From positions 1 to 8,735 of the forward strand of contig CAYVBE010000178.1 in assembly GCA_964448935.1 (NCBI GenBank): DNA of 8,735 nt. The letters run 5' to 3'. The notes beneath the pieces are model-generated. The model saw only the letters and a program-made list of their open reading frames with translations. It was not told the origin of the DNA and searched no databases. Of the stretch, positions 6,447-8,735 are shown piece by piece. Both the position numbers and the translations under genes were made by a program. How positions within the stretch are numbered: the first letter of the stretch is position 1; every line of letters starts with the position of its first letter. The DNA comes from CAYVBE01 sp964448935 (GTDB taxonomy: Bacteria > Planctomycetota > Brocadiia > SM23-32).

Positions 6447-8321
6447 GTGAGAATCGAGCAGACCGTTGAAGGAAGCCCCGGAACGTGGGAAGTCGAGAAC
6501 GATCACCTGTCGGTCCGCGTGGAGGGCGACGGACTGAACCTGTCGGTCCGCGACAAGCGCAGCGGCAAGCGGTGGGAGATGGAGCCCGAGCGGACGGGGT
6601 TCCTGGTGCAGAAATACGGCCGCCAGCTCACAAAACCGCTCGAGACGCTGAACCTCACCGAGTGCCGCATCGCGCAGGAAGACGGCTTCCGGGGCATCGA
6701 GCTGCGCAGCGTGCAGCCCGACCCCTGGCAGCAGTACAACGTCCGCGTCCGCTTCCTGCTCTCGCCCCACGAGCCGGAGTTGCGCATAACCGTCGCGCCC
6801 CACGAAGACCCCGGATACAATGCCGAGACGTGGATCCGGGAGGTCCACTACCCCCGCTCTTTCGAGCACAGCGATTCGGACGCCGCTTACACCGTCCTCC
6901 CCTTCCAGCAGGGAACCCTTCTGCCGGGCAACTGGCCGAAGGCGATCGAGGACAACGTGGCGGACAGGGCGATGCGCCTCTGGGCCTGGGAGGCCGCCAC
7001 AGGACCGTGGTGGGGGCACGTGGACGAGGGCGGAGCCGGCTACCTGGCCATCATGGACACCCCGGACGACGCGGAGTTCGACTTCGCCCACTCCGCCGGC
7101 GGTCCCACCCGCATCGCGCCTTACTGGGTGGCCTCGTGGGAGGCCTTCCGCTACCCGCGCCGGACGATCTACCGCTTCTTTCCCGAGGCGGACCACGTGA
7201 AGATCGCCTTCGCCTACCGCGACTACTGCCGGCGCATCGGCCGGTGGCGGTCCATCGAAGAGAAGCGGCTCGAAAAACCGCAGATGGACAAGCTGCGCGG
7301 CGCCATCAAGCTGCGGGTCATGGCGCAGATCACGCACCTGGGCGGTGACGAGGTCAGGCGGCAGTTCCGGAGCTTCGATGAGATTGCCGAGTTGCTCCAC
7401 GAGACCGCCGAGAAGCATCCCGATGACAACGTATCGTTCACCCTGGCCGGCTGGCAGATGCTGGGCTACGACCACGCCCATCCCGCCGCCTGCCCGCCCA
7501 GCCCGGAGGCCGGCGGCTGGGAAGGAATGCGGCGCATCAGCGACGCGGCACAGGAGCACGGCTTCCTCTTCGGCCTCCACGAGCAGTATCGTGACTTCTA
7601 CCTCTCCTCCCCGTTCTGGAGCGAGGACCGCACCCGCAAGGACTCCCGGCGCGACTCCCCCCGGCACGCCTACTGGGCCGGCGGCACACAGTCCATCCTA
7701 TGCCCCGAACTGATGCTGGATTTCGTGAAGATGAACGTCCAGCAGATGCGCGACTACAACATCCGGCTCAACGCCTCCATGCAGGACGTCCTCACCGCCA
7801 TCGCACTCGAGGAGTGCTTCGACAAGCGCCATCCGCTGACGCGGAGCGACTGCCGCGAGGCGCGCTATGCGGTGCTGGACTACTACCGGACGCTCGGCTG
7901 GGTGATCGCCAGTGAGAGCGCCAGCGACTGGGCCGCCCCGGCGCTGGACCTCATCCGGGTCCACTGGGCGCGGATGGAGCCGGGGCGCGAGGGCGAGCCG
8001 GTGGGCATCCCCGTGCCGCTGTTCAGCCTGGTCTTCCACGACTGCGCCATCCTGCGCAGTGGCGGCACTCCACCCCTGCTCTGCGCGCTGGCCGGCGTCA
8101 ACAGCGGCCGGGCGGAGGACACCGTCCTGCGGAAGCTCCACGCCGAGACCGCCTACATGCCGCTGACCGCGCACCGCCTCCTCTCTGAGGACGGTCAGGT
8201 CCAGAAATCCACCTTCGGCGATCGGGTAAAGGTCCACGCTAACCTGAGCGAAGGCACCTACCGCATCACCGGCCTGCCGGAGGGCGAGATCTCGGGGGAG
8301 GTCACGGAAGGCTCGATGTGA
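6447..8321 (+). CDS. Putative glycoside hydrolase, GH101/GH129-like
   Basis: A protein of 624 residues from GTG 6447. Residues about 10-260 form a beta-rich N-terminal domain of the galactose-mutarotase-like kind (EVENDHLSVRVEGDGLNLSVRD; runs of WWGHVDEGGAGYLAIMDTPDD). Residues about 285-545 form a barrel with motifs typical of GH101/GH129 proteins: AGWQMLGYDHAHP (334-346), then SMQDVLTAIALEECFDKRHPLTR and IASESASDW. By that pattern Asp447 is the likely nucleophile and Glu490 the likely acid/base. The C-terminus is a small beta domain. Known members of these families release alpha-linked N-acetylgalactosamine or Gal-GalNAc from glycoproteins. Similarity here is at motif level only, so another alpha-glycoside is equally possible. 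No signal peptide or anchor is seen, unlike most secreted GH101 enzymes, so a cytoplasmic oligosaccharide substrate is inferred. It follows the URO-D-fold gene by 32 bases. No clear terminator follows. Confidence 0.8.
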   Translation: MRIEQTVEGSPGTWEVENDHLSVRVEGDGLNLSVRDKRSGKRWEMEPERTGFLVQKYGRQLTKPLETLNLTECRIAQEDGFRGIELRSVQPDPWQQYNVRVRFLLSPHEPELRITVAPHEDPGYNAETWIREVHYPRSFEHSDSDAAYTVLPFQQGTLLPGNWPKAIEDNVADRAMRLWAWEAATGPWWGHVDEGGAGYLAIMDTPDDAEFDFAHSAGGPTRIAPYWVASWEAFRYPRRTIYRFFPEADHVKIAFAYRDYCRRIGRWRSIEEKRLEKPQMDKLRGAIKLRVMAQITHLGGDEVRRQFRSFDEIAELLHETAEKHPDDNVSFTLAGWQMLGYDHAHPAACPPSPEAGGWEGMRRISDAAQEHGFLFGLHEQYRDFYLSSPFWSEDRTRKDSRRDSPRHAYWAGGTQSILCPELMLDFVKMNVQQMRDYNIRLNASMQDVLTAIALEECFDKRHPLTRSDCREARYAVLDYYRTLGWVIASESASDWAAPALDLIRVHWARMEPGREGEPVGIPVPLFSLVFHDCAILRSGGTPPLLCALAGVNSGRAEDTVLRKLHAETAYMPLTAHRLLSEDGQVQKSTFGDRVKVHANLSEGTYRITGLPEGEISGEVTEGSM

Positions 8322-8410
8322 GGGCGTTCTTGGGGAAACGCACGATGGGCGGACCGGGCGCGACGGACCGCGTCCCTCCGACACACGGCGGCTCCCGAGC
8401 GTCTGCGTCT
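8322..8410. other. Intergenic DNA after the hydrolase gene; no gene seen
   Basis: No coding signal on either strand. Two small hairpins are present: GCGTT (8324-8328) with AACGC (8337-8341), and GGAC (8365-8368) with GTCC (8372-8375). Neither is followed by a T-run, so neither is a convincing terminator. Short open frames here and in the next stretch have no ribosome binding site or recognisable protein. Confidence 0.6.
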
Positions 8411-8411
8411 G

Positions 8412-8444
8412 CCGTTAGCCCGCCATAGTGCGGGCGTTTCACGG
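8412..8444. repeat. Hairpin with GCCCGC/GCGGGC arms, copy 1
   Basis: CCGT (8412-8415) pairs with ACGG (8441-8444), and inside it GCCCGC (8418-8423) pairs with GCGGGC (8430-8435) around the loop CATAGT. The same inner arms and a near-identical right flank (GCGGGCG, then T or A, then TTCA) recur at 8502-8523. Confidence 0.7.
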
Positions 8445-8448
8445 TTAG

Positions 8449-8475
8449 CCCGGGGCGACCGGAGGGAGCCCTGGG
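8449..8475. repeat. Hairpin with CCCGGGGC/GCCCTGGG arms
   Basis: CCCGGGGC (8449-8456) pairs with GCCCTGGG (8468-8475) with a single G-T wobble and an 11-base loop. The right arm is identical to the right arm of the candidate terminator hairpin at 5282-5289. The left arm shares bases with the long-range pairing at 8443-8451, so the two folds compete. Confidence 0.65.
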
Positions 8476-8479
8476 GAAA

Positions 8480-8489
8480 GCCACGTGGC
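8480..8489. repeat. Perfect 10-base palindrome GCCACGTGGC
   Basis: GCCACGTGGC is fully self-complementary and followed by AAAAA. It has no loop of its own, so it would act as a DNA dyad rather than a hairpin. It sits between two hairpins of the structured region. Confidence 0.6.
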
Positions 8490-8501
8490 AAAAACCCCGG
8501 A

Positions 8502-8517
8502 GCCCGCGTGAGCGGGC
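8502..8517. repeat. Hairpin with GCCCGC/GCGGGC arms, copy 2
   Basis: GCCCGC (8502-8507) and GCGGGC (8512-8517) flank a GTGA loop, which as RNA is a GNRA tetraloop. The arms are identical to those of the hairpin at 8418-8435, while the loop differs. Conserved arms with a changed loop is the pattern expected of selected or repeated hairpins. Confidence 0.7.
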
Positions 8518-8550
8518 GATTCAGGCGTTGCGCGGGCGTCCCCGTGCGGT

Positions 8551-8595
8551 GCGGTTGAATGGCCCCTATGGGGGCTCTGTTGGCCATCGGACCGC
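8551..8595. repeat. Two-step hairpin of the structured region
   Basis: GCGGT (8551-8555) pairs with ACCGC (8591-8595); across a 3-by-3 internal loop ATGGCC (8559-8564) pairs with GGCCAT (8582-8587). The inner palindrome GCCCC-TATG-GGGGC (8562-8575) uses some of the same bases and offers an alternative fold. Confidence 0.65.
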
Positions 8596-8599
8596 TATC

Positions 8600-8639
8600 C
8601 CCAGGTCTTGCGCACCCGTGGGGCGCGCGTCGCGCTGGG
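8600..8639. repeat. Interrupted hairpin CCCAG/CTGGG
   Basis: CCCAG (8600-8604) pairs with CTGGG (8635-8639). Inside, GCG (8610-8612) pairs with CGC (8624-8626) and CCC (8615-8617) with GGG (8621-8623). The right arm overlaps the long-range partner at 8637-8645, again giving mutually exclusive pairings. Confidence 0.5.
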
Positions 8640-8735
8640 CTAACCTTGAGACGGCCTGTCGGCCTCTTAACGGGAAACGAAGGCCCTCAGGCTACACGCG
8701 GCTTGTGCTCCCGCGCGGTTGACGCGTGGCCGCAG

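Larger units (their letters stand above)
8443..8645. repeat. Long-range inverted repeat closing a 200-base domain
   Basis: GGTTAGCCC at 8443-8451 is the exact reverse complement of GGGCTAACC at 8637-8645. A further direct copy of GTTAGCCC lies at 8414-8421, 30 bases upstream of the one at 8444-8451, so either copy could pair with the right arm. This pairing frames most of the smaller hairpins of the region. Confidence 0.7.
8411..8735 (+). ncRNA. Candidate large structured non-coding RNA (possibly HEARO/omega-RNA-like), runs to the window edge
   Basis: About 325 bases without a gene but with a chain of stable, nested inverted repeats: 8412-8415/8441-8444 enclosing 8418-8423/8430-8435; 8449-8456/8468-8475; 8480-8489; 8502-8507/8512-8517; 8530-8536/8541-8547; 8551-8555/8591-8595 enclosing 8559-8564/8582-8587; 8600-8604/8635-8639; and 8695-8700/8723-8728. 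A perfect 9-bp pairing, GGTTAGCCC (8443-8451) with GGGCTAACC (8637-8645), closes a domain of about 200 bases. Some helices exclude each other, as in pseudoknotted or switching RNAs. The size, the compactness and the place beside a possible downstream gene resemble HEARO/omega-RNAs, which lie just upstream of IscB genes, but the window ends before any such gene could be seen. Alternatives are a palindromic intergenic repeat or an insertion remnant. Strand is assumed from the hypothesis, since hairpins fold on both strands. Confidence 0.4.

Noticed and set aside
8324..8341. Terminator directly after the hydrolase gene
   Set aside because: GCGTT/AACGC forms only a 5-bp stem with an 8-base loop and no T-run follows it.
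8258..8587. 109-codon minus-strand open frame crossing the end of the hydrolase gene
   Set aside because: It overlaps the coding end of the hydrolase on the other strand and the palindromes, is rich in Arg, Pro and Ala, and shows no motif or ribosome binding site.
8528..8722. 64-codon plus-strand open frame in the right-end region
   Set aside because: It runs across nested hairpins, has no ribosome binding site and no protein family features; the DNA is better explained as structured non-coding sequence.
8411..8735. CRISPR array or tRNA explanation for the repeats at the right end
   Set aside because: The repeats are not evenly spaced and are hairpin arms rather than direct repeats with unique spacers. 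No cloverleaf with a T-loop GTTCGA-type motif was found.

Overview
The window is GC-rich and tightly packed. It holds one partial gene on the minus strand, five complete genes on the plus strand, and about 400 bases of palindrome-rich non-coding DNA at the right end. It has no RNA polymerase, ribosomal or other marker gene, so lineage can only be guessed. The mix of protein types (GHL6-like hydrolase, URO-D-fold protein with a C-terminal GSGNSIP motif, AP-endonuclease-2-type sugar isomerase, GH101/GH129-like hydrolase) is the kind found in Planctomycetota and neighbouring environmental phyla such as Armatimonadota or Hydrogenedentota. This is inference.

Layout: (1) 1-766, minus strand: a TIM-barrel sugar isomerase/epimerase missing only its last residues at the window edge. 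Its reading frame has no stop inside the window, and a long meaningless plus-strand frame covers it. (2) 767-1053: a divergent intergenic region with a sigma-70-like promoter facing right. (3) 1054-5161: a three-gene operon (GHL6/beta-galactosidase-trimerisation-like protein, phosphomannose-isomerase-like cupin, carbon-nitrogen hydrolase) joined by a 4-base overlap and a 5-base gap. (4) 5162-5406: a hairpin-plus-T-run terminator candidate, then an extended -10 promoter, which together suggest a second transcription unit. (5) 5407-8321: a URO-D-fold protein and a GH101/GH129-like glycoside hydrolase, 32 bases apart. (6) 8322-8735: no gene; a dense set of nested inverted repeats closed by a perfect 9-bp long-range pairing. 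It looks like a large structured RNA or a mobile palindromic element, and a HEARO/omega-RNA (IscB-associated) identity is a reasonable but unproven hypothesis.

Together the genes look like a cytoplasmic carbohydrate-use locus: two glycosidase-like proteins without visible signal peptides, two sugar-isomerase-like proteins, an amidase and a URO-D-fold protein. The substrate cannot be read from the sequence. The amidase and the GH101/GH129-like enzyme would fit a sugar with an amide or N-acyl group, and the URO-D-fold protein would fit one-carbon (methyl) chemistry, but both are inferences. None of the five complete genes matches a characterised enzyme closely enough for me to give a gene symbol.
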